Assembly: GCA_963847945.1 (NCBI GenBank)
Contig: CAWKBX010000009.1
Location: 124,001 to 188,000, forward strand
Reading direction: 5' to 3'
Length of the DNA: 64,000 nt
From: JANMJD01 sp963847945
GTDB taxonomy: Bacteria > Actinomycetota > Acidimicrobiia > Acidimicrobiales > Ilumatobacteraceae
The translations under genes were made by a program, and so were the position numbers. Below, in pieces: positions 25,630-34,728 of the stretch. The stretch's first letter is position 1. Each line of letters begins with the position of its first letter. The notes beneath the pieces are model-generated. The model ran no database searches, was not told the DNA's origin, and saw nothing but the letters and a program-made list of their open reading frames with translations.

Positions 25630-26253
25630 CTACGTGCGGCCGGTCAACACCCTGATACCCTCACCGGTCAAGCGATCGAGCCCGACGCGACGGCCGGCGA
25701 TGAACAAGGCAATGTCCTGGGCTGGGCCGGTGACCACCGGACCGTCGCCGTGGGACCATTCCAGGTCGCTCGCGGTGTATCGCACCCCCGAGATGTCGTT
25801 GCCGAAGAACTTGCGGGCCTTGGGCCCCACGCCGGTGTCGAGCACTACTCGCATACGATCACTCGGGATCTCGCGTTCGATCCCGAGCGGGCGACGGATG
25901 TCGAGGCCGTGGATCACCCAGTCGGTGAGCGGCGCGTCGTACCCGGCGCCCGGCGGCTTAAAAGGGTGCGTGAGATTGCTGCGCACCTGATCGGCCAACT
26001 GATGAGTGGTGAACTTCACCCCGTCGGCCTTGGCGATCTGGTCGGCGACCTTGTCGAAATTGCCGCGGGCTTTGAGCATTCGCCAGGCGACCTTGGGAAT
26101 CGAATAGTTCCACTCCATGGCCAGGTGGGCCACGACGTTCTTGACCGTCCAACCCGCCGACAAACTCGGTGTGTTCCACTGCTCGTCGGTCAATGAATCG
26201 AGCATGTCGGCGACAGCCAGACGCTCGGCGGCAATCTCCGTAAGAAGGTCCAT
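25630..26253 (-). CDS. Maleylpyruvate isomerase family mycothiol-dependent enzyme
   Basis: DinB-like four-helix protein of 207 residues of the mycothiol-dependent maleylpyruvate isomerase family. It begins MDLLTEIAAERLAVADMLDSL and has DEQWNTPSLSAGWTVKNVVAHLA, the usual N-terminal helix pair with the metal-binding His in the VAHLA segment. PLTDWVIHGLDIRRPLG supplies the second set of ligands. The ATG at 26253 has TACGCT six bases upstream and no ribosome site. A longer upstream frame is ruled out because it overlaps the divergent SDR. True members isomerise ring-cleavage products, but many paralogues of this family have unknown functions. It converges on the aldolase gene. Confidence 0.82.
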   Translation of the reverse strand: MDLLTEIAAERLAVADMLDSLTDEQWNTPSLSAGWTVKNVVAHLAMEWNYSIPKVAWRMLKARGNFDKVADQIAKADGVKFTTHQLADQVRSNLTHPFKPPGAGYDAPLTDWVIHGLDIRRPLGIEREIPSDRMRVVLDTGVGPKARKFFGNDISGVRYTASDLEWSHGDGPVVTGPAQDIALFIAGRRVGLDRLTGEGIRVLTGRT

Positions 26254-26259
26254 GTAACC

Positions 26260-26265
26260 AGCGTA
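26260..26265 (-). promoter_or_regulatory. -10 element (TACGCT) of an apparently leaderless promoter
   Basis: TACGCT ends six bases before the ATG of the mycothiol-dependent isomerase-like gene, and no Shine-Dalgarno sequence intervenes. Confidence 0.45.
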
Positions 26266-26347
26266 CGTTGCGAAACTGCACCGGTTCGCGTGACATTCCA
26301 CGACCGCTACTCTTGCGAGATACGAAGGGGCGTCGATCGGAGGAGCT

Positions 26348-27214
26348 ATGACCGTTTCGGTCGTCACCGGAGCATCGACCGGGATCGGCTTCGCCACGGC
26401 GCTGCACCTGGCCCGCCAAGGACACCGAGTCCATGCGTCGGTGCGCTCACTCGCCAGCGGCGCCAGATGCCCGAGGCGGCTGATGGCCACGACTTGTCGC
26501 TCATGGTGATGGACGTCGACGACGATGCGTCGGTGCGCGAACAGCGGCCCCGTCGTGGGTGATACCGGCGTCGACGTACTGGTCAACAACGCCGGCATCG
26601 CCGCCGGTCACGCCATCGAGGACACCCCGTTGGCCGACTTCCAACGATCGATGAACACCAATACGTGGGGCATGTTGCGGTGCACCCAAGCCGTGCTGTC
26701 GTCGATGCGAAGTCGGGGCTCGGGCCACATTGTCAACGTCACTTCGGTTGCCGGGCAGGTGGCCAGCGCCGGCCACGGGGCGTACGCGATGTCGAAGTGG
26801 GCGGCCGAGGCGCTGACCGAGGTCTTGGCCGCCGAGGCAATGCCATTCGGGATTCGGGTTGCCGCGATTGAACCCGGGGTGATCCTCACCCCGATCTTCG
26901 AGAAGGCGATGGGCGACCCCGAGAATCCCGCGACGCCGTATGTAGGCGGACGCCGCTTGGGGGAGTTCTTCATGAACTCGCTGATGAACAGCCCTGCCAG
27001 CCCTGAGATTGTCGCCGAGGCGATCTGGCATGCGATCACTACCGACAATCCGAAGCTCCGCTACCTCGTCGGTGCCGACGCCGAACGACTCGGTGCCTAC
27101 CGCCGCTCGATCACCGACGAGGAATGGATTGCCCGCCAAGCCGATCCTGACGATTCGGCGTGGCGAAGCTGGATGGCCAACGCTTCGGGCGTCGCCATGC
27201 CCCCACCCACGTAG
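26348..27214 (+). pseudogene. SDR-family oxidoreductase, frameshifted
   Basis: Short-chain dehydrogenase/reductase of about 285 residues. The start MTVSVVTGASTGIGFATALHLA carries the cofactor motif TGASTGIG, and GGAGGAG lies just before the ATG at 26348. Frames change near 26460 and again near 26545, after which the remainder is continuous: VDVLVNNAG, NVTSVAGQ, and catalytic Tyr-x3-Lys in YAMSKWA. The C-terminal extension (GEFFMNSLMNSPASPEIV) fits the group acting on larger hydrophobic alcohols. Two compensating single-base changes restore a complete protein. It is divergent from the isomerase-like gene. Confidence 0.8.
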
Positions 27215-27251
27215 CGCTGGGCCGCCCCGGTCGGTGGCGAGCTCCAACCTC

Positions 27252-27257
27252 TAGCCT
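27252..27257 (+). promoter_or_regulatory. -10 element (TAGCCT) of an apparently leaderless promoter
   Basis: TAGCCT ends six bases before the GTG of the esterase-like gene at 27264. No ribosome site is present. Confidence 0.4.
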
Positions 27258-27263
27258 CAGGCC

Positions 27264-28196
27264 GTGCTTCCCGACATTGCCTACGCCGACCCTGAACCGT
27301 CCGACAGCCGGGGGCATCTGCTCGATCTGTACCTGCCCGAGTCCCCGGCGGCCGAGCCGGTTCCGCTGCTGATCTGGTCGAGCGGGTCGGCGTTCTTCTC
27401 CGATGACGGCAAGGCGGGGGCGGTCGAGGCGGCGGCGCACTTCAACTCGATCGGGTGGGCGGTCGCCGGGGTGAGCGTGCGGTCGAGCAGCCAGGCCCGC
27501 TTCCCCGGGCAGGTCCACGACATCAAAGCAGCGGTCCGCTGGCTGCGCGCCCACGCCGGCGAGTACGGCCTCGACGCCGACCGATTCGCCACGATGGGCG
27601 ATTCGTCGGGCGGCTGGACGGCGACGATGGCGGGACTGGCGCCAGCCGCGGCGGAGTTGGAAGGCGACCTCGGGGTAACCGGGGTGTCGTCGGCGGTGCA
27701 GGCCGTCGTCGACCTGTACGGACCCACCGACTTCCTCCAGATGGATGCCCACATGATTCCTGGAGCGCTCGACGAGTTCAACGCGATGGTGAACACGACA
27801 GATGGCCACGCAGACGCCCACTCGCCCGAGTCCTGCCTGCTCGGTGCCCCGATTCACGCCGTTCCCGAGTTGGCTGCGGCAGCGAACCCGGTCGCCTATG
27901 TCTCGGCCGCCGCGCCGCCGATGTTGATCGTCCACGGGGTGGCCGACCAGCTTGTTCCGCACCACCAGAGCGAGTTGCTGTATGCCGCCCTGGTGGTCGC
28001 CGGAACCGATGCGACATTCGTCTCGATCCCTGGGAATCGGCACGAGAAGCCGTATCTCACCGACGCCAGGGCGTCGACGGGACGGACGGTGTCATCGACT
28101 CGGCCCACCGGAGCCGACCTTGATCTGCTCCTCTCCGAGGGCCCGACCTGGACCGCGGTTGAGGCGTTCCTCCGTCACGCGCTCGCAGCCGACTAA
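27264..28196 (+). CDS. Alpha/beta hydrolase (esterase/BD-FAE-like)
   Basis: Serine hydrolase of 310 residues with alpha/beta-hydrolase fold. The nucleophile elbow is GDSSGG (GxSxGG) near residue 113, an acidic residue lies in GVADQLVPHH, and the histidine is probably that in GNRHEKPYL. FSDDGKAGAVEAAAHFNSIGW and VRWLRAHAGEYGLDADR match acyl-ester hydrolases of the BD-FAE type. There is no signal peptide. The GTG at 27264 has a -10-like box six bases upstream. The substrate is likely a carboxylic ester, unspecified. It converges with another, unrelated alpha/beta hydrolase. Confidence 0.82.
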   Translation: MLPDIAYADPEPSDSRGHLLDLYLPESPAAEPVPLLIWSSGSAFFSDDGKAGAVEAAAHFNSIGWAVAGVSVRSSSQARFPGQVHDIKAAVRWLRAHAGEYGLDADRFATMGDSSGGWTATMAGLAPAAAELEGDLGVTGVSSAVQAVVDLYGPTDFLQMDAHMIPGALDEFNAMVNTTDGHADAHSPESCLLGAPIHAVPELAAAANPVAYVSAAAPPMLIVHGVADQLVPHHQSELLYAALVVAGTDATFVSIPGNRHEKPYLTDARASTGRTVSSTRPTGADLDLLLSEGPTWTAVEAFLRHALAAD

Positions 28197-28214
28197 ACGT
28201 CCGCAGTCGATTTC

Positions 28215-28253
28215 GGTTGCGGATTGCGACGGGACCCGTCACGACTGGCAACC
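28215..28253. terminator. Nested stem-loop between convergent hydrolase genes
   Basis: GGTTGC pairs with GCAACC around an inner GACGGGACCCGTC palindrome. It sits in the 77-base convergent gap and could terminate both transcripts, though no T tract is obvious. Confidence 0.4.
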
Positions 28254-28273
28254 AGAATCCGGCGGGATCGGAG

Positions 28274-29329
28274 CTACTCCGAGGCGAGGATGCCTGCCAT
28301 CCAGTCGGTGATCACCGTAAGCACCTCGGCGTTGTTCAGCTCGAACATCGAGCCGTGACCGTTGCCGTGCACGCCGTGCGCCGCGAGATCGATGTGCTCG
28401 GCCGTACAGCCCGCCTGCACCAGGAAGTCGACCAGCGGCGGGTTGGTGAAGCGGAACACGGACGCCTCGCCCGACACCACGGCAATCGGCACGTGGGCGA
28501 GGTTCGCCAACCGACGGGGAGGCGAGGCCTGGAGCACCCGTGCCGGTGCCCCCGGAGCCGGAGGATCCTCGTGGACCAATGCCAGTTCAGACGGTGACGC
28601 GACAGGCGGGTCGTAGGTCAACGGGGCGCCGGCGACACCCCATTGCAACGTCGCCGGACCGAACATCTGGTTGAACGCCGGACCGATCGGTTCGAGCGCG
28701 ATCAGACCCTTGACGAGACCCGGACGAGCGTCGGCCGTCAGGAACCCGGCGGGACCACCGAGGGAGTTGCACAGGACAAACGACGGGCCGATCTGGTCGA
28801 GGAGTTCGACCATGCGAACCTGTTCCACGGCCTGGCGATCGACCGCGTCACCGGCGAATGGCCCACCGGAGGCGAGGAACTGGAGCAACGCGGGGTCGGC
28901 CGGGTCGTTGCGGTCGCCCGGCCACTGGGTATGCAGTGCGGCGAACGGCATCTCGGGCGGCGGGATGAAAATGCCGGTCAACACCTCGACCGGCAGCGGC
29001 GGTCCGGCCTCTCCCATCACCTCAGGGATGTACGGCGAGCGGCCATGCCCCGGGCGATCGACCACATAGACGACGTAACCGGCGGCGACCAGCAGGTCGC
29101 TCCAACCAGGCCGACCGTCGGGCGTGGTCAGGTAGTCGAGGCCCTGCCCACCGCCGCCATGGATCAACACGATCGGGTATGGCTGAGTGACGGTGACGGG
29201 TGCTTCCCAATACACGTACATCGGGCCCCGGGCGATGCCGAAGGTCGGATCGGGTTCAGCCCCGACCCAGAAATGTCCACGCCGCGAGGTGACCGCAGCA
29301 ACGTCTGAAGGAACCGATGCGGGGGTCAT
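28274..29329 (-). CDS. Alpha/beta hydrolase
   Basis: Alpha/beta-fold hydrolase of 351 residues. The oxyanion-hole region is LIHGGGGQGLDYL and the nucleophile elbow is LCNSLGG, where asparagine takes the place of the usual glycine-x pair before serine. The DRPGHGRSPYIPE loop and a late His (HGVHGNGHGSMFE) complete the fold. Its ATG shares one base with the stop of the upstream hydratase gene (TGATG at 29327-29331), a coupled arrangement, so a role in the same pathway is likely, for example hydrolysis of a carbon-carbon or ester bond in a ring-cleavage product. A longer frame start at 29380 would overlap the hydratase and is rejected. Confidence 0.82.
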   Translation of the reverse strand: MTPASVPSDVAAVTSRRGHFWVGAEPDPTFGIARGPMYVYWEAPVTVTQPYPIVLIHGGGGQGLDYLTTPDGRPGWSDLLVAAGYVVYVVDRPGHGRSPYIPEVMGEAGPPLPVEVLTGIFIPPPEMPFAALHTQWPGDRNDPADPALLQFLASGGPFAGDAVDRQAVEQVRMVELLDQIGPSFVLCNSLGGPAGFLTADARPGLVKGLIALEPIGPAFNQMFGPATLQWGVAGAPLTYDPPVASPSELALVHEDPPAPGAPARVLQASPPRRLANLAHVPIAVVSGEASVFRFTNPPLVDFLVQAGCTAEHIDLAAHGVHGNGHGSMFELNNAEVLTVITDWMAGILASE

Positions 29330-30126
29330 CAGTTTGTCCGGAAGGTGACTTCGCCGAGGCCGTCGTTGAACATCGCGCACACCGAATCACCGACCTGGAA
29401 CGGGATCGCCTTGATGAACGAACCCGACAGAATCGTGTGCCCCGCCTCGGGCGACACGCCGTACTCATGAAGCTTATTGACCAGCCAACATACGGCGTTG
29501 AGCGGGTTGCCCATGACGGCGCGGGCCATGCCCGACTCCTCGATGTCACCGTTGATCGCCAGGGTCGCGCCGACATTGCGCACGTCGATGTCCTTCAGCT
29601 TGAACGGGTTGCCACCGAGAATCACATACCCACAGGCGGCGGCATCGGAGATCGAATCGACGAGCGACTTCGGACCGCGACCCGCCTGGCGAGTGTCGAC
29701 GATCTCGATCGACGGCACGACGTAGTCGATCGCCCCGATCACGTCAGCGACGTTGATGCCCGGTCCCTTGAGCGCCTTCTTCAACACGAACGACAATTCG
29801 ACCTCGACGAGCGGACGGTTCATCTTGCTGCGAGGTACCACGTCGCCTTCGAGCATGAACCAGTTGTCGAACATCGTGCCGTAGTCGGGCTCGGTCGCCC
29901 CGGTAAGCGAGCGCATCGCCTTGGACGTCAGACCGATCTTGTGGCCCTTGATCAGCCGCCCATTGGCAACCTTGAGGTCGGTGACGGCCTGCGAGATGGC
30001 GTAGGCGTCCTCGATCTCGGCGTCGGGATACTGGGCCGAAATCGGTTCGATCGGGGCCCAGTTCAATTCGGCCTCGTACAGGTCGGCGGCGGCTTTGGCG
30101 ATCTGGGCAGCGGTGAGATTGAGCAC
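29329..30126 (-). CDS. 2-keto-4-pentenoate hydratase / 4-oxalocrotonate decarboxylase family
   Basis: FAH-superfamily enzyme of 265 residues. RLIKGHKIGLTSKAMRSL, DYGTMFDNWF, EVELSFVLKK and GNPLNAVCWLVNKL are hallmarks of the hydratase/decarboxylase pair in meta-cleavage pathways; the Glu-x-Glu in VEVELSF helps bind the divalent metal. The GTG at 30126 is preferred because TACGGT lies seven bases upstream; a GTG at 30135 adds three residues. It leads a two-gene operon with the alpha/beta hydrolase and is divergent from the acyl-CoA ligase, consistent with degradation of an aromatic ring via a 2-hydroxypentadienoate-like intermediate. Confidence 0.87.
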   Translation of the reverse strand: MLNLTAAQIAKAAADLYEAELNWAPIEPISAQYPDAEIEDAYAISQAVTDLKVANGRLIKGHKIGLTSKAMRSLTGATEPDYGTMFDNWFMLEGDVVPRSKMNRPLVEVELSFVLKKALKGPGINVADVIGAIDYVVPSIEIVDTRQAGRGPKSLVDSISDAAACGYVILGGNPFKLKDIDVRNVGATLAINGDIEESGMARAVMGNPLNAVCWLVNKLHEYGVSPEAGHTILSGSFIKAIPFQVGDSVCAMFNDGLGEVTFRTN

Positions 30127-30133
30127 GTCTCGC

Positions 30134-30139
30134 ACCGTA
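30134..30139 (-). promoter_or_regulatory. -10 element (TACGGT) of an apparently leaderless promoter
   Basis: TACGGT on the minus strand ends seven bases before the GTG at 30126, which decides that start over the GTG at 30135 lying inside the element. Confidence 0.45.
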
Positions 30140-30218
30140 GCGGAGCCGGTGCCAATGCTTTCAACGTCAACCTGAGCCGAGTCAGTAATGTTCGAGCCGG
30201 GCTGAGGGGAGCACCGCG

Positions 30219-31994
30219 TTGGAGTTCAATATCTATGACGTAATCGCCGCGGTGATCGCCGAGTATCCCGATCGCGAGTCGATCGTGTGCGGCGACCGCC
30301 GATGCACCTCGGGGGAGTTTCTGCAGCGGGCCAATCGCTTCGGAAACGGTCTGCTCGACGCCGGGCTCGGCCTTCGCCGCGAGCGAGCCCTGCTCGAACG
30401 CCACGAGTCCGGCCAGGCCCATGTCGCGCTCTGCCTGCGGAATTGTCCGGAGTTCATCGAGGCGATGGTCGGCTCGTTCGGGGCCCGGGCCGTGTCGTTC
30501 AACGTCAACTATCGCTACGTTGCCGACGAGTTGGCATACCTGCTCAACGACTCGAACGCCGCAGTCGTCGTCTTCCACTCGGAGTTCGCCCCGACCATGG
30601 CTGCGACGGTCGAACTCCTTGCGACGGTCGAACTCCTTGCGTCGGCCGACCCCCCGAGGCCGACCCTCGTTCCCGCAACCACCGTTCCGGCGACCGATTC
30701 GGGTCACCGAGCGCCAGAATCGGTCGCCGGAACAGAGACCCGACGGCCGCTGCTGATTCAGGTTCCCGACGGTTCAGGGGTCGAGTTGCACCCGGGCGCG
30801 TGCTGGTATGAGGACTTCCTGGCCGCTGCTTCACCGCATACCCCTCCGGTCGATCGGTCGCCCGACGATCTCTACATGATCTACACCGGCGGCACGACGG
30901 GAATGCCCAAGGGCGTGTTGTGGCGGCAGGCCGACGCGTTCGGACCGCTGTTCGGCGGACGTCGGCCCGACGGCACCGAGTGGGACCGCCTCGACGAGAT
31001 CGTCGCCGCGGCCGCCATCGGCGGAACTCGGCAATTGCCGGGTGCGCCGTTGATGCACGCCGCCGGACAGTGGCCGGCCATCCGGGTGCTGGTCAGCGGG
31101 AACACGATCGTATTGCTCCCCCCGTCGTCACGGTTCGACGCCGCCGAGTTCGCCCAGGTACTCGACGACGAGCGGGTCAACGTGACCAACATCGTCGGCG
31201 ACGCCTTCATCTGGCCGTTCATCGACTCGCTGCATGCCTGGCCCCGCGCCCTGCCCCACCTCCAACGGATTGCCACCGGCGGCACCACTGCCTCGCCCCG
31301 AGCCCGACTGGCCTTGTCGGAACTGCTCCCCCATGTGTCGATCTACGAGACCTGCGGGTCATCGGAGACCGGCGCCCAACTGGCCCACGAGTCGCGCTCG
31401 GGCGGTTCGTTCATCACCGGATCGTTTTCGTTACTCCCCGACGCCTGCGTGCTCGCCGAAGACCGCTCACATCGGCTGACGAGCGACGACACGTCGGTCA
31501 CCGACGGCTGGATTGCGTCATCCCGCCGCGTCCCGCTCGGCTATCTCGGCGACGCGGCGAAGACCGCGGGAACCTTCCCGATCATCGACGGTGTGCGCTT
31601 CAGCATCCCCGGCGACCGGGTGACGCTACGGGTTGACGGCCTGGTTGACCTGCACGGACGCGACTCGGGGATGATCAACTCCGGCGGCGAGAAGGTCTTT
31701 GCCGAGGAAGTCGAACGAGCGCTCCAAGGTCACCCCGGCGTGCGCGATGTACTGGTCGTCGGACGGCCCAGTCAGCGTTGGGGCAGCGAGGTCGTCGCCG
31801 TCATCGAACTCGTCGGCGACCGCGGACCCGCAGGCGTGGACGACGACTCCCTGTCCGCTCACGTCCGCGGGGTTCTCGCCGCCTATAAAGTGCCGCGGGC
31901 CTTCATCCGCGTCCCCCAAGTGATGCGCGGTCCAGCCGGCAAAGCCGACTACCGCTGGGCCAAAGCCATCGCCGCGCAGGCTGGCCCGGCCTGA
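30219..31994 (+). CDS. AMP-forming acyl-CoA synthetase/ligase
   Basis: ANL-superfamily ligase of 591 residues that activates a carboxylic acid with ATP and CoA. The phosphate-binding P-loop is YTGGTTGMPKG near 226, the adenine-binding segment is YETCGSSE, and the hinge/acceptor region lies in GRDSGMINSGGEKVFAEEVE, with the catalytic lysine expected in PAGKADYRWAK near the end. The TTG at 30219 follows GAGGGGA at eight bases. An 18-bp tandem duplication and proline-rich sequence make the 125-190 region longer than usual. Substrate unknown. It is divergent from the hydratase-hydrolase operon. Confidence 0.88.
   Translation: MEFNIYDVIAAVIAEYPDRESIVCGDRRCTSGEFLQRANRFGNGLLDAGLGLRRERALLERHESGQAHVALCLRNCPEFIEAMVGSFGARAVSFNVNYRYVADELAYLLNDSNAAVVVFHSEFAPTMAATVELLATVELLASADPPRPTLVPATTVPATDSGHRAPESVAGTETRRPLLIQVPDGSGVELHPGACWYEDFLAAASPHTPPVDRSPDDLYMIYTGGTTGMPKGVLWRQADAFGPLFGGRRPDGTEWDRLDEIVAAAAIGGTRQLPGAPLMHAAGQWPAIRVLVSGNTIVLLPPSSRFDAAEFAQVLDDERVNVTNIVGDAFIWPFIDSLHAWPRALPHLQRIATGGTTASPRARLALSELLPHVSIYETCGSSETGAQLAHESRSGGSFITGSFSLLPDACVLAEDRSHRLTSDDTSVTDGWIASSRRVPLGYLGDAAKTAGTFPIIDGVRFSIPGDRVTLRVDGLVDLHGRDSGMINSGGEKVFAEEVERALQGHPGVRDVLVVGRPSQRWGSEVVAVIELVGDRGPAGVDDDSLSAHVRGVLAAYKVPRAFIRVPQVMRGPAGKADYRWAKAIAAQAGPA
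30603..30638 (+). repeat. Perfect 18-bp tandem duplication inside the acyl-CoA ligase gene
   Basis: GCGACGGTCGAACTCCTT occurs twice in a row and adds six in-frame residues (ATVELL twice, about residues 129-140). Being exact, it is probably a recent slippage event. Confidence 0.85.
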
Positions 31995-32052
31995 GCCCCT
32001 TCGACTACCGGCGTGGTCGGCGGCGCGCCCACTATTGGCTTTCGCCGTCATA

Positions 32053-32919
32053 TCAACACGAAATCTCGATTCTGGGGAGCGGCGGGCCAACGACACGCAC
32101 GACCGGCACCCCGGCGCCGACGACGCCGACCGGAGCGCGGAAGATTGAGCCCCGTTGGGACGGATCGATGAGGTTGTCGGCGCCGACGACGACCAGATCG
32201 GAGTCCCAGAAACACAGGCTGGTGACATACTTCGTCGGGACCGCGACGACCTGGTCGACCTCGCCGATGTCGGGCCGCAGGCGGATCACCCGGCTGCCGC
32301 CGTGGTCGGCGACCCACACCCCACCATCGACGTCGATGGCCAGGCCGTCGGGATGGCTGCGCTCCCCGGTCGGCCAGTGGCGTCGGTTGGTCGCCGACGA
32401 CCCATCGACCGACAGGTCGTGGACGATCAAGCACCTCGACCGAGTGTCGGCGTGGTAGATCGTCGCGCCGTCGGGAGAGATGCGCACGCCGTTGCATTGC
32501 TGCACGGTGTCGTAGAGCGCCGTTGCCGAACCGTCGAGGTCGATCCGCCACAACTCACCGGGGACATGCTCAGCCGTTGGATCGAGCGATCGCCAGCGTA
32601 CCGAGCCGACGTAGATTCGGCCCGCCGCGTCGGCGCAGAAGTCGTTGACGCCGAGCGCGCCACCGATCGAGTGGAGCAACGACGAGTCGCCATCGCGCAC
32701 CAGTTGCAGGTCGCGACCACCGATCACCAGGCCACCATCGGCGTGCACGGCGATGCCACCGACACCCCGGCGCTTCGGTACGACGATGCCCACCGCGCCG
32801 TCCGATGACAGCCGGTAGACGCCGCCGTCAAGGACGTCGGAGAAGACCAGCGAACCGTCGACGTCGACCGTCGGACCTTCGATCAGTCCGTATCCCGACG
32901 CGATCACTTCCCAAGCCAT
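32053..32919 (-). CDS. SMP-30/gluconolactonase-like protein
   Basis: Six-bladed beta-propeller of 288 residues of the SMP-30/gluconolaconase/LRE family, metal-dependent lactone hydrolases. The metal ligands are visible as Glu in LIEGPTVD, Asn in CNGVRISPDG and Asp in HPDGLAIDV. The ATG at 32919 has TACGGT seven bases upstream; a start six codons earlier would fall before that element and is less likely. Neither signal peptide nor membrane helix is seen. Its divergent neighbour is an SDR, so a pairing of dehydrogenase and lactonase is possible. Confidence 0.85.
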   Translation of the reverse strand: MAWEVIASGYGLIEGPTVDVDGSLVFSDVLDGGVYRLSSDGAVGIVVPKRRGVGGIAVHADGGLVIGGRDLQLVRDGDSSLLHSIGGALGVNDFCADAAGRIYVGSVRWRSLDPTAEHVPGELWRIDLDGSATALYDTVQQCNGVRISPDGATIYHADTRSRCLIVHDLSVDGSSATNRRHWPTGERSHPDGLAIDVDGGVWVADHGGSRVIRLRPDIGEVDQVVAVPTKYVTSLCFWDSDLVVVGADNLIDPSQRGSIFRAPVGVVGAGVPVVRVVGPPLPRIEISC

Positions 32920-32926
32920 GGGTGGA

Positions 32927-32932
32927 ACCGTA
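32927..32932 (-). promoter_or_regulatory. -10 element (TACGGT) of an apparently leaderless promoter
   Basis: TACGGT ends seven bases before the SMP-30 gene ATG at 32919. Its position decides that start over one six codons upstream. Confidence 0.45.
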
Positions 32933-33001
32933 GCCATTTCTGACCGCGGTCAGGTTCGGCTACGGTCGCCTCCCGACGCGCAAGCTGCGAAGGGGATCCG
33001 C

Positions 33002-33751
33002 ATGGGACGACTCGAAGGCAAGGTTGCCTTGATCACCGGCGGGGCCGGAGGACAGGGCTCGGAGGAGGGTCGGTTGTTCATCGCCGAGGGCGCGGCCGGC
33101 GTCGTACTCGCCGACGTCGCCGACGCGACGGGAGCCGCGACCGCCGCAGCAACGGCGTGGACCAGCTACGTCCATCTCGACGTGACCTCGGAAGTTGAAT
33201 GGGACGCGGCGGCCGAGTCGACCATCGAGCGCTACGGACGGCTCGACATCCTGGTCAACAATGCCGGAGTCGATCTGGAACGGGCGCTCGTCGACATGAC
33301 TCTCGACGAGTGGAACCGGGTCGTCGCCGTCAACCAGACCGGGGTGTTCCTCGGCATGCGGGCCGCCGCTCGGGCGATGATCCGCCTCGGCAACGGTGGG
33401 TCGATCATCAACATTTCCTCCGTCGCCGGCCTTGAGGGCCTGAAGTTGCACAGCGCCTACGGGGCAACGAAGTGGGCCTTGCGGGGACTCACGAAATCCG
33501 CCGCGCAGGAATGGGGCAAGTTCGGGGTGCGGGTCAACACCGTCCACCCGGGGATCATCGACACCCCGTTCATCGCGGAACTGAAGTCGGCGACCGACCC
33601 GGCGACGCGGGCCAAGTTCGAGCGCAGCATCCCGCTCAAGCGCTACGGCACCGCCGCCGATGTCGCCGGGCTCGTCGCCTTTCTCGCCAGCGACGAGGCG
33701 AGCTACTGTACCGGCCAGGAGTACCTGGTAGATGGAGGTATTCACCGATGA
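33002..33751 (+). CDS. SDR-family NAD(P)-dependent oxidoreductase
   Basis: Classical SDR of 249 residues with TGGAGGQG cofactor motif, NNAG, Ser in NISSVAGLEG and Tyr-x3-Lys in YGATK, so the full active site is present. The C-terminus VDGGIHR fits 3-ketoacyl-type dehydrogenases. AAGGGGA precedes the ATG at 33002. The stop overlaps the next ATG (ATGA at 33748-33751), beginning a three-gene coupled operon with a quinone oxidoreductase and a single-chain acyl-CoA carboxylase. Confidence 0.9.
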   Translation: MGRLEGKVALITGGAGGQGSEEGRLFIAEGAAGVVLADVADATGAATAAATAWTSYVHLDVTSEVEWDAAAESTIERYGRLDILVNNAGVDLERALVDMTLDEWNRVVAVNQTGVFLGMRAAARAMIRLGNGGSIINISSVAGLEGLKLHSAYGATKWALRGLTKSAAQEWGKFGVRVNTVHPGIIDTPFIAELKSATDPATRAKFERSIPLKRYGTAADVAGLVAFLASDEASYCTGQEYLVDGGIHR

Positions 33752-34728
33752 AAGCCGTGATCTGCCACGAGTTCGGCCCGATCGAATCGCTGGTCGTCGA
33801 GGAGGTTCCCGACGCCGTGGTGCGACCGAGAAGGGTGGTCGTCGACGTACATGCCTGTGCCGCCAGCTTCCCCGATGCGTTGATCGTCCAGGGCTTGTAT
33901 CAACACAAGCCGCCGTTCCCGTTCTCACCCGGGGCGGAACTGTCGGGGGTGGTCCGCGAGGTGGGCGACGGCGTCACCGAGCTGAAGGTTGGCGACCGGG
34001 TGATCGCCAACACCGGCTATGGCAGCCTCGCCGAGCAGGTTGCTGTGCCTGCCCACCTGTGCATCAAGATCCCCGACAACGTCGACCACGTTCACGCCTC
34101 GGCGTTCCTGTCGGCGTACGGCACCTCGTACCACGGGCTGTTCAACCGAGGGCAGTTGCAGGCCGGCGAGACGCTGCTCGTCCTCGGTGCGGCCGGTGGA
34201 GTCGGGCTTGCCGCCGTCGAGTTGGGCGTCGTCCACGGCGCGACGGTGATCGCCGCCGCGGGTAGCGACGAAAAGCTTGACCTCTGCCGCCGGTACGGCG
34301 CAACATCGACGATCAACTACTCCACCGAGGACATCAAGGAACGGGTCAAGGAGCTGACCGGCGGCAAGGGCGCCGACGTCGTCTACGACGCGATCGGCGG
34401 TCAGTACTCCGAACCGGCGCTGCGGGCAACGGCATGGGGCGGGCGCTTCCTGGTGGTCGGTTTCGCCGCCGGCTACGTGCCCAAGGTGCCGTTGAACCTG
34501 GCGCTGCTGAAGGGCTGCTCGATCGTCGGGGTCTTCTGGGGAGCGCATGTCTCGGCCGAGCCCGAACTTCACCAAGCGAACATCCGCGAGTTGACCCGGC
34601 TGTGGGGTGACGCTCGGTTGAATCCTCACGTCTCGGCCGTGTACCCGCTGGAGGAGTCGGTCCAGGCCATCTTGGACGTCGCCAACCGCAAGGCGATGGG
34701 CCGCGTCGTCGTCGCCTTCGACCGATGA
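33748..34728 (+). CDS. NADPH:quinone oxidoreductase-like zinc-type dehydrogenase (MDR family)
   Basis: Medium-chain reductase of 326 residues of the quinone oxidoreductase group. It shows the N-terminal GroES-like domain (CAASFPDALIVQGLYQHKPP), GAELSGVVREVGDGV and the NADPH-binding LVLGAAGGVGLAAVELG at about 146. No structural zinc cysteines are present, as expected for QOR. It shares four bases with both neighbours (ATGA before and after), so it is translated with the SDR and the carboxylase. In this context it may reduce an enoyl-CoA or related substrate; that is inference. Confidence 0.9.
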   Translation: MKAVICHEFGPIESLVVEEVPDAVVRPRRVVVDVHACAASFPDALIVQGLYQHKPPFPFSPGAELSGVVREVGDGVTELKVGDRVIANTGYGSLAEQVAVPAHLCIKIPDNVDHVHASAFLSAYGTSYHGLFNRGQLQAGETLLVLGAAGGVGLAAVELGVVHGATVIAAAGSDEKLDLCRRYGATSTINYSTEDIKERVKELTGGKGADVVYDAIGGQYSEPALRATAWGGRFLVVGFAAGYVPKVPLNLALLKGCSIVGVFWGAHVSAEPELHQANIRELTRLWGDARLNPHVSAVYPLEESVQAILDVANRKAMGRVVVAFDR

